Below, in pieces: positions 23,717 to 32,897 of a stretch of 38,760 nt of DNA. The notes beneath the pieces are model-generated. The model saw nothing but the letters and a program-made list of their open reading frames with translations. It had not been told where the DNA came from and searched no databases. This stretch comes from a bacterium (GTDB lineage Bacteria > Acidobacteriota > Terriglobia > Terriglobales > Acidobacteriaceae). A program made the position numbers and the translations under genes. Each line of letters begins with the position of its first letter. Position 1 is the stretch's first letter. The stretch is from positions 1 through 38,760 of the forward strand of contig JAMFSC010000083.1 in the NCBI GenBank assembly GCA_026225095.1, given 5' to 3'.

Positions 23717-26716
23717 ATGTTCTCGATCCGATGCAAGCACCTGACGTTCGCCATGTGGACGCTATCCGCGGTCGCCGCTGTTTCGCTCGCGCACGGGCAG
23801 TCGCAATCCATCAACGGAACGATTCGAGGCCAGATCACCGATGCGACGGGAGCGCCGGTTCCGAACGCGTCGGTTTCGGTCAGGAACGCCGATACGGGCT
23901 ATACACGCGATCTGGTCACGGGGGCGGATGGTGAGTACCTCGCGCCGAATCTTCCGCTCGGCACCTACTCCGTCACCGCGACCTCCACGTCGTTCGCGCC
24001 GTTTATTCAGCGTGGCATCCACCTGGATGCGGGGAGCGATCTGACGATCAATGAGGCGCTGAAGGTCGGTTCGGTGGCGACTGAGGTCCAGGTGACGAGC
24101 GATGCACCCATCGTCGAGGCGACGCGCGTCGATCTGAGCCGTACGATCTCTGAGGCCGAGGTGCAGAACCAGCCACTGACGTCGCGCAATCCGTATAACT
24201 TTATTCTCTTCCAGCCGGGCGTCTCGGGTCATCCTAACCCGGAGAACGGCATTCCACGCACGGTCAATACCAATGGCCTGGTAGACCGTGTGAACTATCA
24301 GCTCGACGGCATGGTCGATACCGAGACCGATCGTTACGGCCTGCGGCTCTTTGCCATCTCGGACTCTTACGTCAGGGAGGTCCAGACGATCTCCAATGCC
24401 TTCAACGCGGAGTTTGGCAATACCGCAGGCGTGATCTACAACGTCATCACTCCGCAGGGCACTAACAATCTGCACGGGATGGTGCACTACATCTGGCGCC
24501 CCAAGGCAGCTGCCTCCTGCCCCATCTTTCAAAACTGCGCAACGACTACCAAGCCGAGTCTGCATGTGGATGATTATGTCGCGCAGGCCGGAGCGCCGAT
24601 TCTCAGAGACCGTGTGTTTGTCTTCGGTGCGTACGAACATCTGAAGCGAGCCAATCCCGTGGCCTCTACCATCAACACCACGACGCAGAGCTTCCTGGTT
24701 TCGACCGGCGTCAACGCGAGCGTCTTCGCGAGTGCTCCCCAGGTGCAGCGTGCGCAGTGGGTCGATCTGCGCGGGGATGTGATCCTCAACGCGAAGAATT
24801 CGATGTTCGTTCGATATAACTACTTTCGTAACACTTATCCTTACAATACGAATGCGGGCGGATCCTATGCGCTCGATGCAGCATCGGACTTCCGCGATCG
24901 GGCGCATATCATCGGCGCACAACTGATTACGACGTTCAAGCCGACGCTGCTGAACGAGTTCCGCGGCTCGTGGCCGTACCGCAACGAGGCGCATATCAAT
25001 AGTGCAATCACGGGTGCGGGGCCGATGATCACGATCGGCGCGACCACACTTGCGTCGCCCGTGACCGTGGGTGCAGGAACTGTTCCGGCGGGTAGCTACA
25101 GTGCGGTGAACTTTGGCGGTTCGAATGGAGTGGGAGATCGTTACCAGGAGAAGATTCCCTCGTTCAACGACAACGTCACCTGGATTCGGGGAGCGCATCA
25201 GATCAAGTTCGGAACAGCCTTCCAGAAGAACAACGATACGCAGCTCGCGGACGTTTACACCCAGTACACCTTCGCTTCGCCACAGCAGTATCTATCGGCC
25301 AAGCAGGGTCTGACTCCGCATGTATATTCGTCGCTGGCTGCATCGATCGGCCATCCGGGCGCCGGTTACCAATCGACCTTCTTCTCCTTCTTCGCGCAGG
25401 ATACCTGGCAGGTATTTCATAACCTGACGATGAACTACGGGGTGCGCTACGACCAGTATCGCGCGCCCGCCGGGCAGGCCAATGCGCCCTTCGCGTACAC
25501 GCAAAACTTCCGCACACCGAGCGCGAACTTCGCCCCGCGCCTGGGCTTCGCGTACTCGCCCATGCCCGGAACGACGATCCGGCTAAGCAGTGGAATTTAC
25601 TACGAGGCGACGCCCACCAACACGTGGTACTACCCGCTCTACAACAATGGCGCAGCGGGCACTGGATCGTTCATCGCAAGCGTCACCGGCGCAACCACGG
25701 AGGCTTCGGCGACGTTCTGCCAGGCGGCGTTTCCTGGATCTCCTCAGTCTGTGCCTGCAACCTGCCTGGGGACGCAGAGTATCTATGCGCTGAACCCGAA
25801 TTTCAAGAATGAGTACACCTGGAACGGTAACGCGCAGGTCGCGCAACAGTTTGGTCACAACGATGCGTTGACGATCGGGTATGTGTTGACGCAGGGTCGG
25901 AACCTTCAGTTCCTGCGCAATCTGAATCTGATCAACCCCACCAGCTATCTCGCCGACGGACGCCCTGTCTACTCAAGCACCATCAGCGCGGCGACGCGAC
26001 TCTATCCACAGTTCAACAACATCACGCTGATCGATATAGGATCGAACTCCAGCCACAACGCCCTGATTGCGTCGTACGAGCATCGCATGTCGGGCGGGCT
26101 GACGGTGGCCGCGAACTACACGTGGTCACACTCCATCTCGAACACGCCCGAAGCGAACAGCTACGAGTTCAGCGCTCTGGTGGAAGATCCAAGCAATCCA
26201 CGGCGCGATCGCAGCAACAGCTCGGTCAACCGGCCAGACTCCTTTACGCTATCCACGGTCTATGAGCCCGATACTCATTTCGAAAACAAATATGTGAACG
26301 GCGTCTTCGCGAATAACCTGTTCGCCCTCCTCGGCAACTTCTCTTCGGGAGATCAACAGAACGTCACGACCACCACGAAGCTCAACAACGACTCGATCGC
26401 AACCAGCCGTCCGCTCTTTGTGGGACGCAACACGCAGCGCACTCCACTCATTGCACAGGTTGACATGCGCTACACCCGCACGTTCGCCACGCTGTGGGAG
26501 CATGTGAAGCCGGAGATCTTTGTCGAAGCCAATAACCTTCTGAACCGCAGCAACTTCACCTCCATCAGTACGAACGCAACCGTCTACACCTCCGCAACGG
26601 CTCCGAACCCGAGCCTGATCGGAGCCATCACGCCGACGGGTTCGCCGTCCCTTGTCCCGACCGGCACTGTGCTCGAAGCTCGTATCCTGCAGTTCGGAGC
26701 TAAGATTCAGTTCTGA
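23717..26716 (+). CDS. Oar-like TonB-dependent receptor with CarboxypepD_reg domain
   Basis: A 999-residue outer-membrane protein. A signal peptide (about 1-29, ending SLAHGQS) is followed by a CarboxypepD_reg domain (about 33-115: GTIRGQITDATGAPVPNAS), a plug domain (about 135-245, including VQNQPLTSRNPYNFILFQPG) and a long beta-barrel ending in the terminal phenylalanine of LQFGAKIQF. Acidobacterial members of this family are numerous and thought to import large or glycosidic substrates, but no ligand can be read here. GGAGG five bases upstream gives a strong start. The plus strand is richer in C than G across this gene, unlike the genes before 23.6 kb and after 28.3 kb. Confidence 0.93.
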   Translation: MFSIRCKHLTFAMWTLSAVAAVSLAHGQSQSINGTIRGQITDATGAPVPNASVSVRNADTGYTRDLVTGADGEYLAPNLPLGTYSVTATSTSFAPFIQRGIHLDAGSDLTINEALKVGSVATEVQVTSDAPIVEATRVDLSRTISEAEVQNQPLTSRNPYNFILFQPGVSGHPNPENGIPRTVNTNGLVDRVNYQLDGMVDTETDRYGLRLFAISDSYVREVQTISNAFNAEFGNTAGVIYNVITPQGTNNLHGMVHYIWRPKAAASCPIFQNCATTTKPSLHVDDYVAQAGAPILRDRVFVFGAYEHLKRANPVASTINTTTQSFLVSTGVNASVFASAPQVQRAQWVDLRGDVILNAKNSMFVRYNYFRNTYPYNTNAGGSYALDAASDFRDRAHIIGAQLITTFKPTLLNEFRGSWPYRNEAHINSAITGAGPMITIGATTLASPVTVGAGTVPAGSYSAVNFGGSNGVGDRYQEKIPSFNDNVTWIRGAHQIKFGTAFQKNNDTQLADVYTQYTFASPQQYLSAKQGLTPHVYSSLAASIGHPGAGYQSTFFSFFAQDTWQVFHNLTMNYGVRYDQYRAPAGQANAPFAYTQNFRTPSANFAPRLGFAYSPMPGTTIRLSSGIYYEATPTNTWYYPLYNNGAAGTGSFIASVTGATTEASATFCQAAFPGSPQSVPATCLGTQSIYALNPNFKNEYTWNGNAQVAQQFGHNDALTIGYVLTQGRNLQFLRNLNLINPTSYLADGRPVYSSTISAATRLYPQFNNITLIDIGSNSSHNALIASYEHRMSGGLTVAANYTWSHSISNTPEANSYEFSALVEDPSNPRRDRSNSSVNRPDSFTLSTVYEPDTHFENKYVNGVFANNLFALLGNFSSGDQQNVTTTTKLNNDSIATSRPLFVGRNTQRTPLIAQVDMRYTRTFATLWEHVKPEIFVEANNLLNRSNFTSISTNATVYTSATAPNPSLIGAITPTGSPSLVPTGTVLEARILQFGAKIQF

Positions 26717-26791
26717 CGTTCTTTCACGGAGAGGGTGGTGTTTCTCTCCTCAATCGCCCTCTGACCCCAGTGCCTCCCTCCACCGAGAACG

Positions 26792-28264
26792 ATGAAGTCG
26801 ATCCCAGTATTTCCTGCACCGATCTATCGCGATACCGTCCTTGCGTATGTCTTCGCCGACGCGAAGCGGTTGTTTCTCTCCTCGATGATCCAGATCGACT
26901 ATGCGCATCTCGTCATGCTTGCGGAGCAGAAGATCGTCAGTCGCGAGACGGTCTCCGCTTGCCTGTCGGCTCTCGATGCCTTGGACCGCGACGAGATTCT
27001 ACTCACGGAGTTCGATGGCTCGTTTGAGGATCTGTTCTTCCTCTTAGAACGCCAGCTCGCGGCGCTTTGCGGGTCGGACGATGCTGGAAGAATTCATACC
27101 GCGCGTTCCCGCAATGACCTCGATATGACGATGTATCGGATGGTGCTGCGGGACCGCCTGCTGCAGACCCTGGATGCAGTGATCAGCCTGCGCGCCCGTC
27201 TCGTCGAGCTTGCTTCCCAGCATCGGTCGAGTCTGATGCCGGCGTACACGCACAACCAGCCGGCCCAACCCACCACCCTGGGACACTACCTGATGGGGAT
27301 GGTCGAGGTGCTGGAGCGCGATGCGCAGCGCCTCCGCCAAGCCTACGCACGGGTGAATCGATGCCCGCTCGGGGCTTGTGCTATCACCACCACGGGCTTC
27401 CCCATCGATCGCTCGCGAACCGAGCATCTTCTTGGCTTCGATGGCCTGCAGACCAACTCCTACGGCGCCATCGCATCGGTCGACTACTTGACCGAGAGCT
27501 GCTCTGTCCTGGCGGTGGCGATGCTCAACATCGGCCGCTTTGCGCAGGACCTTCTTCTCTGGAGTACAGCGGAGTTCGGCTATCTGCGCCTTTCGGACGC
27601 GTATGTGCAGGTATCGAGCATCATGCCGCAGAAGAGAAATCCCGTCTCGCTCGAGCACGTACGGGTTCTCGCCTCTCGTGCCTTCTCCGAATCGCAGGCG
27701 GTGCTTTCTTCGTTGCATAACACGCCGTTCGCCGATATGAACGACAGCGAGGACTCCCTGCAGCCACTGGTGGATCTCGCGTTCTCCGACGGTCTTCGTG
27801 TCCTGCGTCTGCTCGAAGGGGTGCTCTCGGGGACGACCTTCGACACGGCAAAGATGCGGATGCGGGCTGAGGATGGTTTCCTCACAGCGACTGAGCTTGC
27901 CGATACGATCGTGCGTTCGACTGGAGTGTCGTTTCACCAGGCCCATACGGTTGTCAGCGATGTGGTGAAGGCGCTCGCCGGGGACTTCGATCGCGAGCGA
28001 ATGATCCTGCTTGTCCGCGATGCGCTGATGGAATCCGGCGTTCGGCCACCTTCGGACGAGGTGCTTCGTGAGGCCCTGGACGCAGAGCACTTTGTCAGGA
28101 TTCGCAGCATCCCCGGTGGACCCGCGCCGGAAGCCCTCGATCCGGAGATTGCTCACGCCACAGTCCTATTAGATCTTGATCAGAGCTTTCTGCACGCTCA
28201 GCGTGAACGCCTCCGCACCGCGACGCTGCAACTGAAGGCAGCTGCAAGGAGCCTGCAGAGCTGA
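26792..28264 (+). CDS. Argininosuccinate-lyase-like enzyme
   Basis: A 490-residue member of the argininosuccinate lyase/fumarase superfamily, which eliminates fumarate from N-succinyl compounds. Visible are GRIHTARSRNDLDMTMYRM (ASL-like, about 99-117), YTHNQPAQPTTLGHYL with the likely catalytic H154, and the signature SSIMPQKRNP (275-284). Typical ASL has KKNPD there, so the active site is slightly different. No other arginine genes are near; it follows a TonB receptor and a ROK regulator with 75 bases between. A catabolic lyase acting on an imported succinyl-amino compound is one possibility, a diverged argH another. The gene name argH is withheld for this reason. Confidence 0.78.
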   Translation: MKSIPVFPAPIYRDTVLAYVFADAKRLFLSSMIQIDYAHLVMLAEQKIVSRETVSACLSALDALDRDEILLTEFDGSFEDLFFLLERQLAALCGSDDAGRIHTARSRNDLDMTMYRMVLRDRLLQTLDAVISLRARLVELASQHRSSLMPAYTHNQPAQPTTLGHYLMGMVEVLERDAQRLRQAYARVNRCPLGACAITTTGFPIDRSRTEHLLGFDGLQTNSYGAIASVDYLTESCSVLAVAMLNIGRFAQDLLLWSTAEFGYLRLSDAYVQVSSIMPQKRNPVSLEHVRVLASRAFSESQAVLSSLHNTPFADMNDSEDSLQPLVDLAFSDGLRVLRLLEGVLSGTTFDTAKMRMRAEDGFLTATELADTIVRSTGVSFHQAHTVVSDVVKALAGDFDRERMILLVRDALMESGVRPPSDEVLREALDAEHFVRIRSIPGGPAPEALDPEIAHATVLLDLDQSFLHAQRERLRTATLQLKAAARSLQS

Positions 28265-28280
28265 TTGCCGCGCGCGGAGT

Positions 28281-29414
28281 CTAACGACTCTCGATGGGGG
28301 TGAGTGGAGCGGGGTAGGCGGGGCCGGTGTAATCGGCGCGCGGTCGGATGAGGCGATTATCGTCGTGCTGCTCGATCACGTGGGCGGCCCATCCGGAGAT
28401 GCGGCTGATGGCGAAGATGGGGGTGAAGAGGTCGATGTCGATGCCGAGCGTCGTGTAGGTGCTGGCGGAGTAGAAGTCGACGTTGGCGTTGAGCTTCTTT
28501 TCTGCCTTGACGAACGTCTCGATCTTGCGGGACATGTCGAACCACTTGGTGTTGCCGGCGGCTGTTCCCAGCTCTTCGGACATGCGGCGGAGGTGCGTCG
28601 CGCGAGGATCCTCGGTGTGATAAACCCGATGGCCGAAGCCGGAGATCTTTTTCTTGGCCGCGAACATCTGGCGGACATACTCGACGGGGTCCGCTCCTGC
28701 GGCTTCGATGGCGTAGAGGAGATGCATGGTGGCTTCGTTGGCCCCGCCATGGAGGGGGCCTTTGAGGGCCCCGATGGCTCCGGTGATGGCGGAGTGGAGG
28801 TCGGAGAGGGTGGCGGCGATGACCCGCGCGGCGAAGGTGCTGGCGTTCAGTTCGTGGTCGGCGTGGAGGATGAGCGCGATATCAAGGGCGCGGGTTGCGG
28901 TTGCGGAGGGCTCCTCGCCATTGAGCATCCACAGGAAGTTCGCGGCGTGAGAGAGGCTCTTATCGGCGTCGATGACCGGCTTACCCTTGCGAATGCGGTC
29001 GAAGATGGCCACAATCATAGGAATCTGGGCGGTGAGACGGAAGCTCTTGCGGATGTTGGCTTCGTGGGTCGTGAGCTTTTCGTCGGCGTCGTAGATGCTG
29101 AGCAGTGAGACGGCGGTGCGGAGGACCTCCATCGGTGAGGCGGTCTTAGGCAGGTTGTGGAGGAAGGCGAGGACGTCGGGGTGGATCTCGCGTGCGTCGG
29201 CCAGGTGCTGGGTGAAGGTCGCGAGTTCGCCGGAGGTGGGGAGCGTGCCGTTCCAGAGCAGAAACGTGGTCTCTTCGAAGGTGGACCGCTCGGCGAGCTG
29301 GTGAATATCGATACCGCGATAGGACAGGACGCCGGCGTCTCCATCGATCCAGCAGATGGAAGAGGTGGTGGCAACGATGCCTTCCAGACCTTTAGGGGCA
29401 ACAGCAGTGGACAT
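28281..29414 (-). CDS. gltA: Citrate synthase
   Basis: A 377-residue short-type citrate synthase that condenses oxaloacetate with acetyl-CoA at the entry to the TCA cycle. The catalytic residues are H222 (LHGGANEATM), H262 (SGFGHRVYHTEDPRA) and D313 (NANVDFYSAS). SYRGIDIHQLAE near the start is typical of the bacterial type I short form. A 2-methylcitrate synthase (prpC) is an alternative because the two are similar, but no prpB/prpD is nearby. It converges with the lyase gene, only 16 bases apart. An AGAGG-type ribosome binding site precedes the ATG. Confidence 0.9.
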   Translation of the reverse strand: MSTAVAPKGLEGIVATTSSICWIDGDAGVLSYRGIDIHQLAERSTFEETTFLLWNGTLPTSGELATFTQHLADAREIHPDVLAFLHNLPKTASPMEVLRTAVSLLSIYDADEKLTTHEANIRKSFRLTAQIPMIVAIFDRIRKGKPVIDADKSLSHAANFLWMLNGEEPSATATRALDIALILHADHELNASTFAARVIAATLSDLHSAITGAIGALKGPLHGGANEATMHLLYAIEAAGADPVEYVRQMFAAKKKISGFGHRVYHTEDPRATHLRRMSEELGTAAGNTKWFDMSRKIETFVKAEKKLNANVDFYSASTYTTLGIDIDLFTPIFAISRISGWAAHVIEQHDDNRLIRPRADYTGPAYPAPLTPIESR

Positions 29415-29469
29415 GGACGAACCTCTTCAGGATACCTCTGCGTGTAAGACGCAGGCGAAAGTACCTCTG

Positions 29470-29499
29470 GTTATAGCGTAGCTGAGAAAGCGTTGTCAC
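29470..29499 (-). promoter_or_regulatory. Candidate promoter for citrate synthase
   Basis: On the minus strand GTGACA (29499-29494) and TATAAC (29475-29470) are separated by 18 bases. Transcription would start about 50 bases before the ATG at 29414. The rest of the gap 29415-29558 shows no gene. Confidence 0.45.
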
Positions 29500-29558
29500 G
29501 GGAGATGCGCGAATATCGGCAGAGGTGTGCGATCCTCTCTCCCCTTCCGCTCAGTTGA

Positions 29559-30599
29559 TTATCGGCTCAGCGGACGATCGGGTGAGAAGCGGCGGAGGTC
29601 GACGGTGGTACTTTCGCCGGCGAGGAGCTGGGTGATGACGTGGGCGGTGGCGGGGGCGAGGAGGATTCCATTGCGGAAATGGCCGGTGGCCAGAACATAG
29701 CGCGGCTGGGAGGGAACTACTCCAAGGAGGGGCAGAAGGTCCTCGGTGGCGGGGCGGAGGCCTGCCCAGGACTCGAGAAACTGCGCGTTCTTGAGGGCTG
29801 GAAGGAGGCGGATGGCTCGTGCGTGGAGGGAGAGGATGTCCGCGGGATGAATGGTCAGGTCGAAGCCGGCGTCCTCGAGGGTGGCTCCGATGATGGCGCG
29901 GCCGGCGTCGGGACCCGTGGTGCGGGGAACGATATAAACGTCTTCTGTGCGCAGGACAACGTCGAGGGGGAGAGTGGGCGGAATGCGGACGGCGAGCATC
30001 TGTCCCTTGCGCGGGAAGACGGGGGCAGGGGACCAGGAGGCCATGCAGTCAACGAGATAGGCGGCTTCGACGGGGTCGGCGGAGGTTTCGATGCGGACGG
30101 AGTTGGGGGTAGAGCGAACGCGTTGGAGGGGAGTGTTTTCACGCAGGTCGATGCTCGTGTTGAGGACTGCGGCGCGGAGGGCGTGGGCCAGTTGGCGGGG
30201 GTCGATGGAGCGCTCGGTGAGGAGGCTGAGCTTCAGGTGGTGGGCGGTGTGGCTGGGGAGAAGACGGTCCACGAAGTCAGCGTCGAGGGTTTGGAGTGTG
30301 GAATCGCTGGTCTGTTGGAGGGTTGTTTCTGTCTGGAAGGGGACGACTTCGCCGGAGAGGCTGGCGATGTGATCGAGGAATTGAGGATAGAGTGAGGCGG
30401 AGAGCTGGGCGAGGGGAGATAGAGCCGACGGGTTGCTGGGATCGTTGGCGGCGAGCATGCCTGCGGCGGCGGAACTGGTCTGGGCGAGAGCGGTTCCGGC
30501 TTCGAGGACCGTGACATGGGCTCCTCGATGGTGAAGTTCGAGGGCGAGGGAAAGACCAATGATCCCGGCCCCGGCTATACAAATGTCGGGAAACTGCAT
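29559..30599 (-). CDS. thiO: FAD-dependent glycine oxidase-like protein (ThiO type)
   Basis: A 346-residue DAO-family oxidoreductase. The Rossmann motif CIAGAGIIGLSLALELHHRG begins near residue 7, ending in VTVLEAG with the ribose-binding glutamate. SSAAAGMLAANDP is the typical early ThiO motif, and ESWAGLRPATEDLLPLLG followed by VLATGHFRNGILLAP near the C-terminus is characteristic of glycine oxidase. ThiO makes the iminoglycine used for the thiazole of thiamine. No other thi gene or TPP riboswitch was found here, so a general amino-acid oxidase is possible. Confidence 0.82.
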   Translation of the reverse strand: MQFPDICIAGAGIIGLSLALELHHRGAHVTVLEAGTALAQTSSAAAGMLAANDPSNPSALSPLAQLSASLYPQFLDHIASLSGEVVPFQTETTLQQTSDSTLQTLDADFVDRLLPSHTAHHLKLSLLTERSIDPRQLAHALRAAVLNTSIDLRENTPLQRVRSTPNSVRIETSADPVEAAYLVDCMASWSPAPVFPRKGQMLAVRIPPTLPLDVVLRTEDVYIVPRTTGPDAGRAIIGATLEDAGFDLTIHPADILSLHARAIRLLPALKNAQFLESWAGLRPATEDLLPLLGVVPSQPRYVLATGHFRNGILLAPATAHVITQLLAGESTTVDLRRFSPDRPLSR

Positions 30600-30692
30600 C
30601 CTATAATTTTAGTTCGGATCGGGTCTGGAATTTTTCCGCCGCTGCTCGCTCTTTTCTGGGAGTGCGGTCGAATGAAAGTGGAGGAATTGCTG

Positions 30693-31544
30693 ATGGACGA
30701 AAAAACGTATGTGGAACAACGGTCTACCTCCGGAGCCTTTGTGGCCGCGGCTGTGGTTGCGGTGCTGCTTGGGCTTGGTGCGCTGGTCTGGTGCTATGGA
30801 TTGCAGAACCATCTGACGCAGGCGGAGACGCGGCTTGCTGCTTCGGATGCGCGCAATGCCGACCTGACGCAAAAGCTGGAATCGACGAATGCGCAACTGC
30901 GCGCGACGAGCGAGACGCTGGGCCAGAGCGTTGGCATGACCCAAAAGCAGTTGGAGACGAGGGCCGCGGCCATCATGGCGGCGCAGCGTTCTTCGACCGC
31001 ACGCATCGAACATGAGCAGAAAGCGACACAGCAGCAGTTGGGAGCGGTCGCGACCGATGTGAGCGGCGTGAAGACGGACGTTGGAAGCGTAAAGACGGAT
31101 GTTGGCGGGGTTAAGACCGATGTCGCCTCAACGAAGCAGGACCTGGAAGATACGAAGGTTCAGTTGTCGCGTGTGGTTGGCGATGCGGGCGTGATGAGCG
31201 GGCAGATCGCGCGGACGCACGATGAGCTCGAGATGTTGAAGCACAAGGGTGATCGGAATTATTACGAGTTCACCCTCCACAAGGGGCAGCAGCCGACGTT
31301 GCTGGCGACGATCAAGCTGCAGTTGAAGAAGTCGGACGAGAAGCACTCCCGGTTTACGCTGAATGTGAACTCGGACGACAAGATGATCGAAAAGAAGGAT
31401 AAGGGCCTGGATGAGCCGGTACAGTTCTATACGGGTAAGACGCCGGTGCTGTACGAAGTGGTGGTGAACTCGATTGCGAAGAACCAGGTGACGGGTTATC
31501 TCTCGACGCCCAAGGGATCTCCGCAGGCGGTCTCGCTTCAGTAA
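30693..31544 (+). CDS. Membrane-anchored coiled-coil protein with VKTDV heptads
   Basis: A 283-residue protein with one membrane helix (about 13-36: FVAAAVVAVLLGLGALVW), a coiled coil (about 38-180), and a C-terminal beta-rich domain (about 186-283). In the coil three seven-residue units VKTDVGS/VKTDVGG/VKTDVAS (126-144) follow each other, preceded by a related VATDVSG. The family is not recognised. The start at 30693 is chosen because GGAGG lies eight bases upstream; an upstream frame to 30516 overlaps the divergent oxidase gene. TATAAT at 30602-30607 is a possible -10 element with a weak -35. A strong terminator follows. Confidence 0.75.
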   Translation: MDEKTYVEQRSTSGAFVAAAVVAVLLGLGALVWCYGLQNHLTQAETRLAASDARNADLTQKLESTNAQLRATSETLGQSVGMTQKQLETRAAAIMAAQRSSTARIEHEQKATQQQLGAVATDVSGVKTDVGSVKTDVGGVKTDVASTKQDLEDTKVQLSRVVGDAGVMSGQIARTHDELEMLKHKGDRNYYEFTLHKGQQPTLLATIKLQLKKSDEKHSRFTLNVNSDDKMIEKKDKGLDEPVQFYTGKTPVLYEVVVNSIAKNQVTGYLSTPKGSPQAVSLQ

Positions 31545-31582
31545 ACGCGCTCCCTGATGTAAACGATTCGTACCGAACTCAG

Positions 31583-31624
31583 GAATGGGGTGACGCTGAA
31601 TGCGTCGCCCCATTCGTGTTTTTG
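31583..31624 (+). terminator. Rho-independent terminator after the coiled-coil gene
   Basis: GAATGGGGTGACGC (31583-31596) pairs with GCGTCGCCCCATTC (31602-31615) through 14 positions, with one G-T pair and a 5-base loop. A T-rich stretch (GTGTTTTTG) follows. Confidence 0.85.
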
Positions 31625-31703
31625 CGGTAGATTCGGCGGAATGGTCGATCGGGGTTCAGGATCGTTTTCCCGTATACTTCGGGGCCTGGGATGGAGAGAC
31701 TGA

Positions 31704-32894
31704 ATGCGGGAAGTCGTGATCGTATCGGCGGTGAGGACGGCGGTGGGGAAGTTTCAGGGAGCGCTGTCGGGGATGACGGCGGTGGAACTCGGGGCGGTGG
31801 TGGTGCGCGAGGCGGTTCGGCGGGCTGGGGTTGGCGCGGCGAGTGTGGAGGAGTGCGTGATGGGGTGCGTGCTTCCCGCGGGGCTGGGGCAAAATCCGGC
31901 TCGACAGGCTGCTCTGCGGGGCGGTTTGGCGGAGACGGTCGCGGGGATGACGCTGAACATGGTGTGTGGGAGCGGGCTGAAGGCGGTAGGGTTGGCAGCG
32001 CAGGCGATCGCGACGGGAGCGGCGGAGGTTGTGGTGGCAGGAGGGACGGAGTCCATGTCGAATGCGCCGTACCTACTGCCGCAGGGGCGCAAGGGGTTTA
32101 GGATCGGGGACTCAACGGTGGTGGATTCGATGGTGCGGGACGGGCTTTGGTGTGCGTGTGATGACCAGCATATGGGGATGACGGGGGAGCTGGTGGCGGA
32201 GAAATACGGGATTACCCGGGAGGAGCAGGACCGTTATGCGCTCGAGTCCCACAGGCGTGCGGCGATGGCCTGGCGAGAGGGGCGGTTTGATGCGGAGGTG
32301 GTTTCTGTAACGCTTCCGGGAAAGAACGGTGGGGTGTTTGCAAGGGATGAGAGTGTTCGGGAGGAGGCGGTGGATCGGCCTGACGAGACGCTTGCGGCGC
32401 TGGCGGGGTTGCGGGCGGCCTTCAAGAAGGACGGGACGGTAACGGCGGGGAACGCTCCGGGAGTGAACGATGCAGCGGCGGCTTTGGTTGTGATGGCGGG
32501 GGACAGGGCTCGGGAGTTGGGGATCAGGCCGATGGTGACGATCCGGGCGCAGGCGATGAGCGGCGTGGCTCCGCGGTGGGTGATGCTGGCTCCGGTGATC
32601 GGGGTACGAAAGGTGCTGGAGCGGGCGGGGTGGGGGCTGGAAGATGTTGATTTATTTGAGCTGAATGAAGCCTTCAGTGTGCAGGCGCTGGGGGTGATGA
32701 AGGAGTTGGGGATTGGCGCGGAGAGGGTGAATGTGAATGGCGGGGCGGTGGCGATTGGGCATCCGATTGGGGCGAGCGGGGCGCGGGTGCTGGTGACGCT
32801 CATCCACGAGATGATGCGGACGAATGTGCGGCGGGGGGGGGCGGCGCTTTGTCTGGGTGGTGGGAACTCAGTGGCGCTGGCGGTGGAGCGGTGA
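31704..32894 (+). CDS. Acetyl-CoA acetyltransferase (thiolase)
   Basis: A 396-residue thiolase of the biosynthetic (AtoB/PhaA-like) type that joins two acetyl-CoA or splits acetoacetyl-CoA. The acyl-enzyme cysteine is C88 ([11 protein letters not shown]), with H353 in [14 protein letters not shown] and the second active-site cysteine C383 in [12 protein letters not shown] (usually ALCIGGG). [19 protein letters not shown] at the N-terminus is diagnostic. The start has GGAG seven bases upstream. No phaB/phaC or acyl-CoA dehydrogenase is next to it, so the pathway is open. A run of nine or more G lies near 32834. Confidence 0.93.
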   Translation: MREVVIVSAVRTAVGKFQGALSGMTAVELGAVVVREAVRRAGVGAASVEECVMGCVLPAGLGQNPARQAALRGGLAETVAGMTLNMVCGSGLKAVGLAAQAIATGAAEVVVAGGTESMSNAPYLLPQGRKGFRIGDSTVVDSMVRDGLWCACDDQHMGMTGELVAEKYGITREEQDRYALESHRRAAMAWREGRFDAEVVSVTLPGKNGGVFARDESVREEAVDRPDETLAALAGLRAAFKKDGTVTAGNAPGVNDAAAALVVMAGDRARELGIRPMVTIRAQAMSGVAPRWVMLAPVIGVRKVLERAGWGLEDVDLFELNEAFSVQALGVMKELGIGAERVNVNGGAVAIGHPIGASGARVLVTLIHEMMRTNVRRGGAALCLGGGNSVALAVER

Positions 32895-32897
32895 TCG

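Noticed and set aside
23762..25198. Minus-strand frame of 478 codons opposite the TonB receptor
   Set aside because: Arg-rich antisense reading. The plus-strand receptor has a signal peptide, domains and a strong ribosome binding site.
27044..28156. Minus-strand frame of 370 codons opposite the lyase gene
   Set aside because: Antisense shadow without motifs; the plus strand has the fumarate-lyase signature.
30516..30692. Longer N-terminus for the coiled-coil protein
   Set aside because: It would overlap the divergent ThiO-like gene start, and a better ribosome binding site lies before 30693.
29559..30692. TPP riboswitch or thiamine operon around the ThiO-like gene
   Set aside because: The leader is short and shows no THI-box pattern, and no other thi genes are adjacent.
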